A stretch of DNA of 6,669 bases. It comes from JTS-AC122 sp041742635 (GTDB taxonomy: Bacteria > Planctomycetota > Phycisphaerae > Phycisphaerales > UBA1924). The translations under genes and the position numbers were made by a program. Location: positions 1 through 6,669 of the forward strand of contig JBGSIF010000044.1 of assembly GCA_041742635.1 (NCBI GenBank), written 5' to 3'. Shown piece after piece: positions 1 through 6,669 of this stretch. The notes beneath the pieces are model-generated. The model was not told where the DNA came from. It made no database searches and worked only from the letters and a program-made list of their open reading frames with translations. How positions within the stretch are numbered: the first letter of the stretch is position 1; the number at the start of each line of letters is the position of its first letter.

Positions 1-455
1 GCCGCCGCCCATTCCTCCGCCGTTGGCAACCTCGCCCCCGCTAGCCCCGCCACATACGCCGCTCCACCCGGCGAGATGTAGTTCATCGGGCAATCCACCG
101 TCGGCGGCGTCACTCCCAGTTCCGCCGGCGTATCCGCAGGCGCGTTCCTCATCCGAAACACTTCTTGCTGCCATCGCTCGATCACGCGGATCTTCGCGCT
201 CGATCGCTGCCGACCGGACCATTTCCACACCCGCGGCCCGTACCTCGGGTCGCCCGACTCGTCCTCACGCCAGAACGATCGGAATCCATCCCACGCCCCA
301 CCGCTCTCCACGAGTTCGATCACAACCCCAAGCGACACTTCATGCTGCCCGATATACGCCACCGGCCCGCCCGTCGGCTCCACTCGCACAAACCTCAGCA
401 CCGCTGCACGCCCGCCCACACCGCTCCTTGTAAACTCCAGTACTTCCCCGTCCAT
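1..455 (-). other. FGE-sulfatase (SUMF1/EgtB/PvdO superfamily)-like domain, start only
   Basis: From residue about 1222 to the window edge at 1372. R-F-V-R-V-E-P (1242-1248) then Y-I-G-Q-H-E-V-S-L-G (1255-1264) corresponds to the family's 'F..V..G.F.MG..EVTN.QF' opening. C-P-M-N-Y-I-S (1343-1349), A-A-Y (1353-1355) and G-A-R-L-P-T-A-E-E-W (1361-1370) correspond to 'PV..VSW.DA.AYC.W.G.RLPTEAEWE'. The classical Gly-Asn or Met-Gly opening is weak and the 'VSW' is degenerate. The catalytic cysteines of true formylglycine-generating enzymes and other late motifs would lie beyond the left edge, so enzyme versus binding-only cannot be decided. With the predicted topology the domain is extracytoplasmic. 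Confidence 0.8.
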
Positions 456-3400
456 CCGCCCGGTCCACCCCGCCGCACCCGGCCCCAGTTTCGTCACATC
501 GATCCTCGGCGTCGGCGCTGGCACATTGGACGCTAGTTCATTCAGTTGCTCCAGCATCGCCGCCACCCCGGGCTGCGTCTGAACGCTCCCCAGCCCGCGA
601 ACCTGCTGACTAATCCCGGCCGCCAACGCTACCACTTCCTCGTCACTCTTGCTCCCCGAACCCCCGCCAATCCCCTGCTTCAACCGTACCAACTCCAGAT
701 TGAACCGGAGCCGCTCCGGCAGCGCCGCGGCTTGTACCCCAAACGCCCCCGCAAGGTCCGCCACTCCCTCGATCTCACCAGCATCCGACACCGCCGCAAA
801 GCATCGCTCCCATCGGCGACGACGCGTCTGCCCAACTTCTTCTTCAAGCACCCCGGCTCGCGCCGCCGGTCGCACACTGCCCGCTAACTCGACCAACCTG
901 CTCCGCAGCGCCTGCTCGTCCCCAAGTTGCTTCAGCGACGAGGGCCACCCCGGCGCTGCGACGGAGTCCAGCCGCCGCCACGCCGCAAACACTCGCTCCG
1001 GCGTACCCGACTGCGCCGTCGATATCGCCGACAGCAAACCCAGCCGATCCGTCGTCTGTTCGACTTGCTCCAGCGCACGCACACGCTCGGCGACAGACGC
1101 TACCGCCGATGCCACCCCTGGCGACTTCATCGCCGTTGATCCCGACCACGCCGCGAACACTCCCGCGATGCTCTCCCCTGATCCCGCCGGCTCTTGCAGC
1201 CCATACGCCTGATCCAGCATCGCCTCAACACGGCCCACTTGCTCGCTCAGCCCCTGCGCGTCGCTCAACCACTTCGCATATTCGGCGGCGATCATCCGTT
1301 TCGATTCCGCAAGTTTGGCACCATCCGAATCGGCACCCGCGCCGCCCGCCTGGACCCACGCCTCCAGCCGTTGTTTGATCAGCGTCTCTCGCTGTTTGGT
1401 CGCTTCTTCGACCAACAAACTCGCCCACCGACGCCCACCACTGGCAAGCACCAGCCCCGCCGGCACCGCATCGTCAAGCGCGACCAGACGCTCGCGGAGT
1501 TGTCCGGCCACCAGTGCCAGTTGCGGATACTGCGCGTCCGTGTGCGCCCCCAGCAGCCGATCGCGTTCGCTCCGCCACGCCGCATTCACCGCTTCGCTGC
1601 GCGACACGATCGTCCGCTGCGATTCAAGTTGCGTGCGCACTTCCTTCGCCGACCCCTGCAAACGGATCTTGTCCGACGCATACGTGTTTTCGTACCGCTG
1701 CGCCAATGTTCGCAGGTCCGATTCGAGTGCTGGAATCTCTTGATCCAAGGTCGATTTGGTGCTCGCGTTCCAAGCCAGTTCTTTGAGTGACGCTGCCTTT
1801 GCCGCCAGCCGCGCCTCGGCCTGCACCGCGCCCTCTTCGGGCTTGGACCGCAGTTCATTCTCGATCTTCTGCCTCGTCCTCGCGGCCTGCGCCAGCAACG
1901 GCTCCACGTTCCACGCCCGCCTCGGGTCAAGTTCCGCCGACAGTTTCAACGAGCCTTTCGCATCATCCAACCACGCCTGAAGAACCCCACGCGACAGTAC
2001 CGAGTCTTTCGCCCCGACGCCCCGACGCGCGGCGAGCACTTCACGATCAATGTTTGAACCGTTCTCACTCACAAATAGACCGATCGTCCCAACGATTTCA
2101 GCGATTTGCCCCATCTCCGACTCGAGCGTTTGCAGCACTCCTACCCCGCTCGCGCCCCCCGCTTCATCGAGCCCCGGCACCGAGATCTTCCCGATCTGCT
2201 CACTCACCCAAGCCGGCATCCGTGAGATCTCCGGATCATCGGACGTCTTCGCCGCCGTCATCCCGTTGTGGATCGATTCAACCCGGCGCCGAAGCGACGC
2301 CGCAGTCCCTTGCACCGCGACCACTCGATCGATCCCGGGCGCGAGATCACTCGCCTCACCGACCGTCGCGCCCCGGATCATTCCTTGTATCAGTTCTGCT
2401 TCTTTGGTCCGCCCCGCTTCGCGCAGCCCACGCTCCACCGCCACAAGATCGCCCATCGCCGGCCACGCGGTCGCCGCCAACCCACCCTTCACCGCGTCCA
2501 GAATCCGTAGCGCAACCGTTGTACGCTCGACCGCCGATGCCGTCAGTGCGCTCGCCGGCGGATCCTTCCGGATCAACGCGAACCGCTCGTCACGCGCCAC
2601 CGACGCGATCGACCGCGGATCCAGCGCGAGCCCATCTCGCATCGCACTCAGCAGCGGCCCGACAGCCACCGATAAGTACCCGTCGTTCTGGTAATACTCA
2701 CGCCGCGACGCATACGTGGTTCCCCGCGGTCGCTCATCGAGCCGCTGCACAAATGAAAACGCCCAGTCGTTGTATTCATCACACAGCCGCTGCCACGCCG
2801 CGACGGTTGCGTCGTCGCTCCGCGCATCGTTCCCGTTCGCCGCCACGCTTCCGGTGCTCCCCCCCTTCGCTTTCGCGTGCTTCGTTACCGGTTCAGTATC
2901 CGGGCTTGGTGCCCCATTCGCCGCGGCTGGTTTCTCACCGCTGCGGCTTGTCGCGCCGCCACCACTCTTCCCGCCGCCGCTCAGCAAGAGAACGATCGCC
3001 GCGCCCGCGCCGATCAAACCCACCCCCGCGACCAGCACGAGCATGAACCGCTTCGATCCGAACAACTTGCCCAGCAGCCCCCCACTCCTCGTTTGCACTG
3101 TACCCGCCGTGCTTGCCGGCGACGCTTCCCCGCGCTGCGATCGTTCGATCTGATCGTCACACCTCCGCACAAACGACTCGTCGAGCGAGTACGGCACCTC
3201 CGTCACCATCGGCATCGCCTTCACCGATGCACGCAAACAAAAATACTGCGACCCCGCCGGATCTCCAACGATCAGGTCGGCCCACCCACCTCCCGCGCCG
3301 CCCCCGCTACCGCCGACCGCCGCCGTCGGGACAATCACTGTCGTCGAACTTCCGGCGACCATGCTCTGCAAAAATCCAGACCATCGCCGCACGCTCTCCG

Positions 3401-4118
3401 CCGCCGTCTCTCCGCACGCAGGCACACGCACATGCTGCGCCCGCATGTCGAGCATCCGGCTTCGCCCCCCCGACCCCGAACCCGAAGTCGTCGTGAACGC
3501 ACTCCAATCCCGCTCCACCTGATACAACAGCCGGTACATCCCTTCTCGCTCACTCGCCCCGCCCCCAAGCGACGGATGCTCGGCAAGTTCCGCGATCGCA
3601 CGCGACGATCCAGCATCCGCGGACTCCATCTTCGCCGGCAACACCCCTCGCAACTCTGCACGCGCGGTGTCGATCACGGCCGTCACCACGCTCGATGTCG
3701 ATCCATCGACGCACCGGCCCTGCACCCGCTCCAGCAATGGCAAAGCCTTGTTCAGCACCCACTCAAGCCCAACGCCCCGTACATCCGCACACACCACCAT
3801 CGGATACTTCGTGCGCCCCTTACCGTCGCTTGATGACCACAGCCGCGCGACCAGCCATCCGCCCCGCACACGCGACACGATCACATGCCCGAACCCCTCC
3901 ACTCGCCGATCCGCATCCAGTTTATCCCATGCGCCAGACTCGATCGCACTGCTGATGCCTTCAAGGTACAGCACCCTCTTAAACGCCACCAAGCCGTCTG
4001 TTTCCAGACCCAAGTCGTCGATGTGATCGTTCCAACCGGGGTGCTTCCCGAACGCGGCCAAATATGCCTCGGGCTTGTCCGCCGCTCCGCTCCGCGGCTT
4101 TGGAAATATCTGCGTCAC
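1..4118 (-). CDS. TagF-like / transmembrane / helical / FGE-sulfatase-like fusion protein, 3' end beyond window
   Basis: Frame open for 1372 codons from GTG 4118 to the left edge with no stop; translated by hand. Residues about 18-325 form a TagF/ImpM-like cytoplasmic module: Y-L-A-A-F-G-K-H-P-G-W-N-D-H at 19-32 matches the family's opening 'GKLPxxGDF' position, and G-R-T-K-Y-P-M-V-V at 101-109 matches its 'GRxFPL' position. Residues 358-380 are one hydrophobic helix preceded by G-S-K-R, so the N-terminus should be cytoplasmic. Residues 381-437 are a Gly/Ser/Ala linker, 438-1200 are Ala/Glu/Arg-rich and helical, and from about 1222 an FGE-sulfatase-like domain begins (Y-I-G-Q-H-E-V-S at 1255-1262, R-L-P-T-A-E-E-W at 1363-1370). 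The GTG is chosen because GGAG lies 8 bases upstream and the homology begins soon after; the only other in-frame start after the preceding stop is a TTG at 4176-4178. The gene follows a tssM-like gene by 116 bases. TagF proteins act in T6SS post-translational control; what the fusion does is unknown. The CDS is near certain, the TagF and FGE calls are good, and the combined role is inference. Confidence 0.93.
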   Translation of the reverse strand, partial: MTQIFPKPRSGAADKPEAYLAAFGKHPGWNDHIDDLGLETDGLVAFKRVLYLEGISSAIESGAWDKLDADRRVEGFGHVIVSRVRGGWLVARLWSSSDGKGRTKYPMVVCADVRGVGLEWVLNKALPLLERVQGRCVDGSTSSVVTAVIDTARAELRGVLPAKMESADAGSSRAIAELAEHPSLGGGASEREGMYRLLYQVERDWSAFTTTSGSGSGGRSRMLDMRAQHVRVPACGETAAESVRRWSGFLQSMVAGSSTTVIVPTAAVGGSGGGAGGGWADLIVGDPAGSQYFCLRASVKAMPMVTEVPYSLDESFVRRCDDQIERSQRGEASPASTAGTVQTRSGGLLGKLFGSKRFMLVLVAGVGLIGAGAAIVLLLSGGGKSGGGATSRSGEKPAAANGAPSPDTEPVTKHAKAKGGSTGSVAANGNDARSDDATVAAWQRLCDEYNDWAFSFVQRLDERPRGTTYASRREYYQNDGYLSVAVGPLLSAMRDGLALDPRSIASVARDERFALIRKDPPASALTASAVERTTVALRILDAVKGGLAATAWPAMGDLVAVERGLREAGRTKEAELIQGMIRGATVGEASDLAPGIDRVVAVQGTAASLRRRVESIHNGMTAAKTSDDPEISRMPAWVSEQIGKISVPGLDEAGGASGVGVLQTLESEMGQIAEIVGTIGLFVSENGSNIDREVLAARRGVGAKDSVLSRGVLQAWLDDAKGSLKLSAELDPRRAWNVEPLLAQAARTRQKIENELRSKPEEGAVQAEARLAAKAASLKELAWNASTKSTLDQEIPALESDLRTLAQRYENTYASDKIRLQGSAKEVRTQLESQRTIVSRSEAVNAAWRSERDRLLGAHTDAQYPQLALVAGQLRERLVALDDAVPAGLVLASGGRRWASLLVEEATKQRETLIKQRLEAWVQAGGAGADSDGAKLAESKRMIAAEYAKWLSDAQGLSEQVGRVEAMLDQAYGLQEPAGSGESIAGVFAAWSGSTAMKSPGVASAVASVAERVRALEQVEQTTDRLGLLSAISTAQSGTPERVFAAWRRLDSVAAPGWPSSLKQLGDEQALRSRLVELAGSVRPAARAGVLEEEVGQTRRRRWERCFAAVSDAGEIEGVADLAGAFGVQAAALPERLRFNLELVRLKQGIGGGSGSKSDEEVVALAAGISQQVRGLGSVQTQPGVAAMLEQLNELASNVPAPTPRIDVTKLGPGAAGWTGRMDGEVLEFTRSGVGGRAAVLRFVRVEPTGGPVAYIGQHEVSLGVVIELVESGGAWDGFRSFWREDESGDPRYGPRVWKWSGRQRSSAKIRVIERWQQEVFRMRNAPADTPAELGVTPPTVDCPMNYISPGGAAYVAGLAGARLPTAEEWAA
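521..2807 (-). other. Extracytoplasmic helical region of the fusion protein, unrecognised family
   Basis: Residues about 438-1200. The composition is dominated by Ala, Glu, Arg, Leu, Gln and Val with few prolines in long stretches, suggesting consecutive helices or coiled coil (for example around residues 770-930). Trp residues recur in amphipathic settings at 848, 898, 921, 950, 991, 1047 and 1103, and a Phe-Ala-Ala-Trp-like motif appears at 988-991, 1044-1047 and, weakened, at 1107-1110. No enzyme motif was recognised. The likely role is a long spacer or interaction surface linking the membrane helix to the FGE-like domain. Confidence 0.6.
2979..3047 (-). other. Single transmembrane helix, followed by Gly/Ser/Ala linker
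   Basis: Residues 358-380 are 23 consecutive mostly aliphatic or small residues (F-M-L-V-L-V-A-G-V-G-L-I, then G-A-G-A-A-I-V-L-L-L-S). They are flanked on the N-side by K351, K356 and R357 and on the C-side by a polar stretch starting G-G-G-K-S-G-G-G. The positive-inside rule puts the TagF module in the cytoplasm and everything after the helix in the periplasm. No other hydrophobic segment of this length is seen in the 1372 residues. The linker that follows, residues 381-437 (nucleotides 2808-2978), is rich in Gly, Ala, Ser, Lys, Pro and Asp and is probably disordered. Confidence 0.85.
3144..4067 (-). other. TagF/ImpM-like domain (cytoplasmic N-terminal module of the fusion)
   Basis: Residues about 18-325 of the downstream protein. 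The first half carries the two signatures typical of TagF: a Gly-Lys-x-Pro-Gly-x-x-Asp stretch near the N-terminus (residues 24-31) and a Gly-Arg-x-x-Tyr-Pro stretch about 75 residues later (101-106), where the family usually has Gly-Arg-x-Phe-Pro-Leu. Trp29 and Asn30 sit where Gly-Asp-Phe is usual, so this is a divergent member. The second half (W278-A-D-L-I-V-G-D-P-A, then F-C-L-R-A-S at 293-298 and V-P-Y-S-L-D-E at 308-314) looks like one continuing folded unit before the membrane helix, possibly a lineage-specific extension. In studied systems TagF binds the FHA protein Fha and restrains T6SS assembly. Whether this one does so is not visible. Confidence 0.72.
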
Positions 4119-4234
4119 CTCTTGATCTCCGTTCCACTTGTTCGACTCGCTCGCCCGCGCCCCGCTCTGGCATCGCAACCAGACGATTCTTACTCGTCAT
4201 CCATTCCTACCGGCATTTGTTTCCGGCGGATCTC
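4119..4234 (-). other. 116-base intergenic spacer
   Basis: Lies between the TGA of the tssM-like gene and the GTG of the fusion gene. It holds the GGAG Shine-Dalgarno just before the GTG. I see no strong hairpin followed by a T-run that would mark a terminator and no convincing -35/-10 pair, so co-transcription of the two genes is the simplest reading. A short eight-codon ATG frame and a 73-codon ATG frame from 4200 occur here but look incidental. Confidence 0.6.
4127..4130 (-). promoter_or_regulatory. Ribosome binding site of the TagF-FGE fusion gene
   Basis: GGAG on the minus strand, 8 bases before the GTG at 4116-4118. It decides the start: no ATG occurs in this frame between the preceding in-frame stop (TGA, 4197-4199) and the TagF homology, and the TTG at 4176-4178 has no comparable purine run in front of it. 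Confidence 0.7.
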
Positions 4235-5461
4235 TCACCCGCCACGCCACTTCTTCACGTCCGGCAGTTCCTTGTCAAACGTCAACTTCAACCACATCAC
4301 ACCCGCTCCCGCTTTCAACGCCACGTACCACTCTTTCCCCGAGCCGACCACTTCGCTACTCACACTCGGGTCCAACAACAGTCGCTGCGGTGCCCACGGC
4401 CCCGGCAACCGCACCGACGCATCCCCCGCTAATCCGATGTTCTTGTCAAAATAGAAATGGAAGTCCAGACCCCGGGTATCTACTGAACTCGCCTGGTCCA
4501 TCAACCCCGTCGTGAAGTTGTGTACATAGATGGCATTGTTCTTATCCGGGATCGGTTCTCCTCCCACCACAAGACTCATCGCTTTCAACTGCCCCGTCGA
4601 AGTGCTCCGTTTTTCCGCGCTCGGCTCCGCTTTCTCGATCTTGCACACCAGCCGTTGATCCGCCTTCTCAGGCAGCCCCGACAGCGCCAACTCAACGCGT
4701 GCGATCAGTGCCCGATCCGCGTCCCCGATCGTCTTCACGCCGCTCAACTTATCGATCTGTTCCTGCACATCCGTGGGCAACGGCCTCGTTGGCGTCGCCG
4801 GTGCCGCCACGCCGCTCGATTCCGTTTTGCGTGCCGCGTCCTGCGCCACCCTCAGGTTCTCTCGCACCATCATCAACTCTTCGACGCTCAGCACCCCCTG
4901 ATCGCCCACCGTCGGCACGATCGGGAACTTCTGCTTCGACTGCAAGTACTGCATCGCCTTGGCCACTTCCCCACCCGCCTCGCTCGCCAGTGATGCGAGC
5001 GCCCTCAGCGAAAAATCGGCCCAGTACTTCTCGACATAGTCCGTCTCTTTGGTCTTGTCGATCGTCCACACATACGCCGGCTTGATCTTCCCGTCGTTGT
5101 ACGACGCCAGCACATTCAACCTCGCCCGTCCCGCTTCCGGACCCATGTTCGCCCAGTTGTTGAACAAACCCTCGATCGGACCCGTGAACGTCGGATCCTC
5201 CAGAGTCTTCCTCGCGCTTCTGACTTGTTGCGCAAGCGTCGCCGGCGTGCCCACGCCTTCAACCGCCGGCACCAATCCCTGCACTTTCTCGAACGCGTCC
5301 GAGGCAAGTGTCCCCAGGTCCAGCAACGGCTTGTTGAATGTCCGCATCTCCGGCCCGGACTTCATGAAATCCGCAAGGTCCGCCCATGAGAATGACCGCA
5401 CCCCGATGTCCCGACCGATCACATTCCGCCAATACCCCACATACCGCTGCCCATACGCCGC
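4235..5461 (-). other. TssM/IcmF C-terminal region (periplasmic, by family)
   Basis: Residues about 403-809 of the visible protein. It holds all three family-like blocks described for the gene, in the order and orientation expected of TssM, ending in a beta-rich tail (W-Y-V-A-L-K and V-M-W-L-K-L-T-F at about 780-797) and K-K-W-R-G-G. In characterised TssM proteins this part is periplasmic and contacts the lipoprotein TssJ. The spacing between the K-F-P block and the G-P-W block (about 175 residues) includes a Pro/Ala/Thr-rich stretch near A-P-A-T-P-T-R-P that may be a linker. Confidence 0.62.
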
Positions 5462-6669
5462 CGACGCCTCTTTCAGCCCAGCGGCTCGTTCCGACAACGC
5501 CCCACCCACTTCCAACTTGATCCCTCCGCTCGAATCCGCTCCCGAAGCCAACTTGCCGATCGCGTCGCAATCCTTCAACACCGCCACCGCCGCCTGCGGC
5601 TCGAAACTCCCAGCCACCATTTCGTCCCGCTTCGCCACCGTCAACGGCACATTCGGCCTCACCGTCGCCCATTTGTTTGACGCCGCCACCTCGGCCACCT
5701 TCGCATCGAACTGTTCTGCCGTCCCCGTCAACGAATCGATCCACGCCGAGACCACCCCCTCGGCCCGTTGCCGTCCCGCCTGCACCGCCACCTGCTTCGC
5801 TGATTCTTTCGCATCCGCTCCGAGTTTCGCCGCGTCCTTCGCGTCCGCCGTATCGCCGCTTGCTTCGGGCAGGTTCTTGGATTGCCGCTCGATGTTTTCC
5901 GCACCCTGCTTCGATGCCTCGCCGATCCCCGTGAGACGCGAGCCCAGGTCGCCGATGACGACCTTCGTTTCGTCCGTCGCCTGTGCGAACACATCGTTCG
6001 CCAGCGAGTACATCGCCAGCCGAACTTGGAACGCTTGCTGCGTCCCGCCGCCGCCTCGCAGGTGGACCCGGTCGGCCCGTTTGCACGCATCCGCCATTTC
6101 TTTCACCGCGGTGTCTTCTCTCGCCGCGCTCGCTATGCCCGCCTCAAGCGAGCCTCGCAACTCTTGCAACACCGTCACACGCACGTCGTTCGCTGGATCC
6201 TTCCCCATCGCCTCCGCTACCGCCGCTCGCGGTTCCCCTTTCTGTTCCCCCTCTTCCTGAAACGCCGGCTTCAACTCATCCAGCACGATCCCGAACCGTG
6301 ACTTCACACGATCGATGTGCTTCGTCCGCTCCTGCGTGAACGCTTCCGATAGCGTGCGCCCTTCCACCACACTCGCAAACGCCTTGGTCTTCTCGCCCGC
6401 GGCTTTCACCGCCGCGTACTTAGCGTTCCACCACGCAGCCTGCTCTCCCGTCGGCTTGGCCCGCACTTCGTGCAGTTCCTTCTCCGCCGATTCCAGCGTG
6501 CGCAGCGATTCCACAAACCCTTTCACATCCGCAAGCCCGCCGCTCCCCTCTCCGGTCGCTGCCTTCACGACAAACCGGTCCACGCCCTGCGCCGCGAGCG
6601 CGGCCGTGCCCTCCCGCACCAACGATACCGGCGGCCATGTCCGCTTCCCGCCCTTCTCCGAAAGATCGG
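4235..6669 (-). CDS. tssM: TssM/IcmF-like T6SS inner-membrane protein, C-terminal part, 5' end beyond window
   Basis: Open from the right edge (first whole codon 6665-6667) to TGA 4235-4237, 810 residues visible; a TTG at 6620-6622 is only an internal codon because the frame continues upstream of it. TssM anchors the T6SS membrane complex with TssJ and TssL; its N-terminus carries membrane helices and an NTPase-like domain, which would lie outside the window. Visible signatures, numbered from the first whole codon: Y-G-Q-R-Y-V-G-Y-W-R-N (405-415) followed by a segment with S-F-S-W-A-D-L-A-D-F, like the family's 'Y..xY...W..LL.D..' block; D-Y-V-E-K-Y-W (about 542-548) then K-Q-K-F-P-I-V-P (578-585) and L-S-V-E-E-L, like its 'W...V...RYPF....D..LxDF' block; and G-P-W-A-P-Q-R-L-L-L-D (756-766), like the C-terminal 'GPWALFRLLD', 45 residues before the end. 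Residues 1-400 are Ala/Glu/Lys-rich and helical with no membrane segment. The following gene begins with a TagF-like domain, a common T6SS neighbour. The CDS is near certain; the family is good but divergent. Confidence 0.9.
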   Translation of the reverse strand, partial: DLSEKGGKRTWPPVSLVREGTAALAAQGVDRFVVKAATGEGSGGLADVKGFVESLRTLESAEKELHEVRAKPTGEQAAWWNAKYAAVKAAGEKTKAFASVVEGRTLSEAFTQERTKHIDRVKSRFGIVLDELKPAFQEEGEQKGEPRAAVAEAMGKDPANDVRVTVLQELRGSLEAGIASAAREDTAVKEMADACKRADRVHLRGGGGTQQAFQVRLAMYSLANDVFAQATDETKVVIGDLGSRLTGIGEASKQGAENIERQSKNLPEASGDTADAKDAAKLGADAKESAKQVAVQAGRQRAEGVVSAWIDSLTGTAEQFDAKVAEVAASNKWATVRPNVPLTVAKRDEMVAGSFEPQAAVAVLKDCDAIGKLASGADSSGGIKLEVGGALSERAAGLKEASAAYGQRYVGYWRNVIGRDIGVRSFSWADLADFMKSGPEMRTFNKPLLDLGTLASDAFEKVQGLVPAVEGVGTPATLAQQVRSARKTLEDPTFTGPIEGLFNNWANMGPEAGRARLNVLASYNDGKIKPAYVWTIDKTKETDYVEKYWADFSLRALASLASEAGGEVAKAMQYLQSKQKFPIVPTVGDQGVLSVEELMMVRENLRVAQDAARKTESSGVAAPATPTRPLPTDVQEQIDKLSGVKTIGDADRALIARVELALSGLPEKADQRLVCKIEKAEPSAEKRSTSTGQLKAMSLVVGGEPIPDKNNAIYVHNFTTGLMDQASSVDTRGLDFHFYFDKNIGLAGDASVRLPGPWAPQRLLLDPSVSSEVVGSGKEWYVALKAGAGVMWLKLTFDKELPDVKKWRGG

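Noticed and set aside
1787..3046. Plus-strand open frame of 419 codons
   Set aside because: It lies wholly antisense to the fusion gene; its translation is Pro/Arg/Ser-rich low-complexity sequence with no family signal, as expected of the reverse strand of a GC-rich gene.
2877..3833. Plus-strand open frame of 318 codons
   Set aside because: Extremely Arg/His/Pro-rich and antisense to the TagF and membrane-helix coding region; a compositional shadow.
3979..4200. Minus-strand 73-codon ATG frame with a purine-rich stretch upstream
   Set aside because: It overlaps the first 140 bases of the fusion gene in another frame and its translation is Arg/Gly/Glu-rich without family signal, whereas the GTG frame gives TagF motifs.
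4201..4234. Possible CCGG-loop-CCGG hairpin after the tssM-like stop as terminator
   Set aside because: Only a four-base stem and no T-run follows on the minus strand.
5049..6260. Plus-strand open frame of 403 codons
   Set aside because: Antisense to the tssM-like gene, Ser/Ala/Pro-rich with no recognisable motif; the minus-strand frame carries the family signatures.
6420..6622. TTG at 6620-6622 as the start of the upstream gene
   Set aside because: The frame is open through it to the right edge, and a TssM-like protein should have a large N-terminal part, so this is an internal codon.

Overview
The window is GC-rich and almost completely coding, and both genes lie on the minus strand. Reading the minus strand (right to left in these coordinates), the first gene enters already in progress from the right edge and ends at a TGA at 4235-4237. 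After a 116-base gap, a second gene starts at a GTG (4116-4118) and stays open for 1372 codons until it runs off the left edge. Both genes are therefore partial: the upstream one lacks its 5' end and the downstream one lacks its 3' end. I saw no RNA genes, mobile elements, CRISPR array or clear terminator.

The upstream gene (4235-6669) encodes what looks like the C-terminal part of a TssM/IcmF protein, the inner-membrane component of type VI secretion systems. The match rests on three short signatures in the expected order, so it is good but not certain. The downstream gene (1-4118) is the more remarkable one. I translated it by hand codon by codon. It begins with a TagF/ImpM-like domain (a T6SS accessory and regulatory family), continues with a single transmembrane helix and a Gly/Ser/Ala-rich linker, then has about 760 residues of Ala/Glu/Arg-rich helical sequence. 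It ends, at the left edge, in the start of a formylglycine-generating-enzyme-like (FGE-sulfatase/SUMF1) domain. The charge pattern around the helix predicts TagF in the cytoplasm and the helical and FGE-like parts on the other side of the inner membrane.

A tssM-like gene followed directly by a tagF-like gene on the same strand is a familiar arrangement in T6SS loci, so each assignment supports the other. The unusual part is that TagF is built into a very large membrane-spanning protein with an FGE-like extracytoplasmic end. This could be a transmembrane regulator or scaffold of a divergent T6SS. The GC content, the large Ala-rich proteins, the FGE-like domain and the divergent T6SS parts suggest a planctomycete-like bacterium (possibly Phycisphaerae), but that is inference from style, not from a marker gene.
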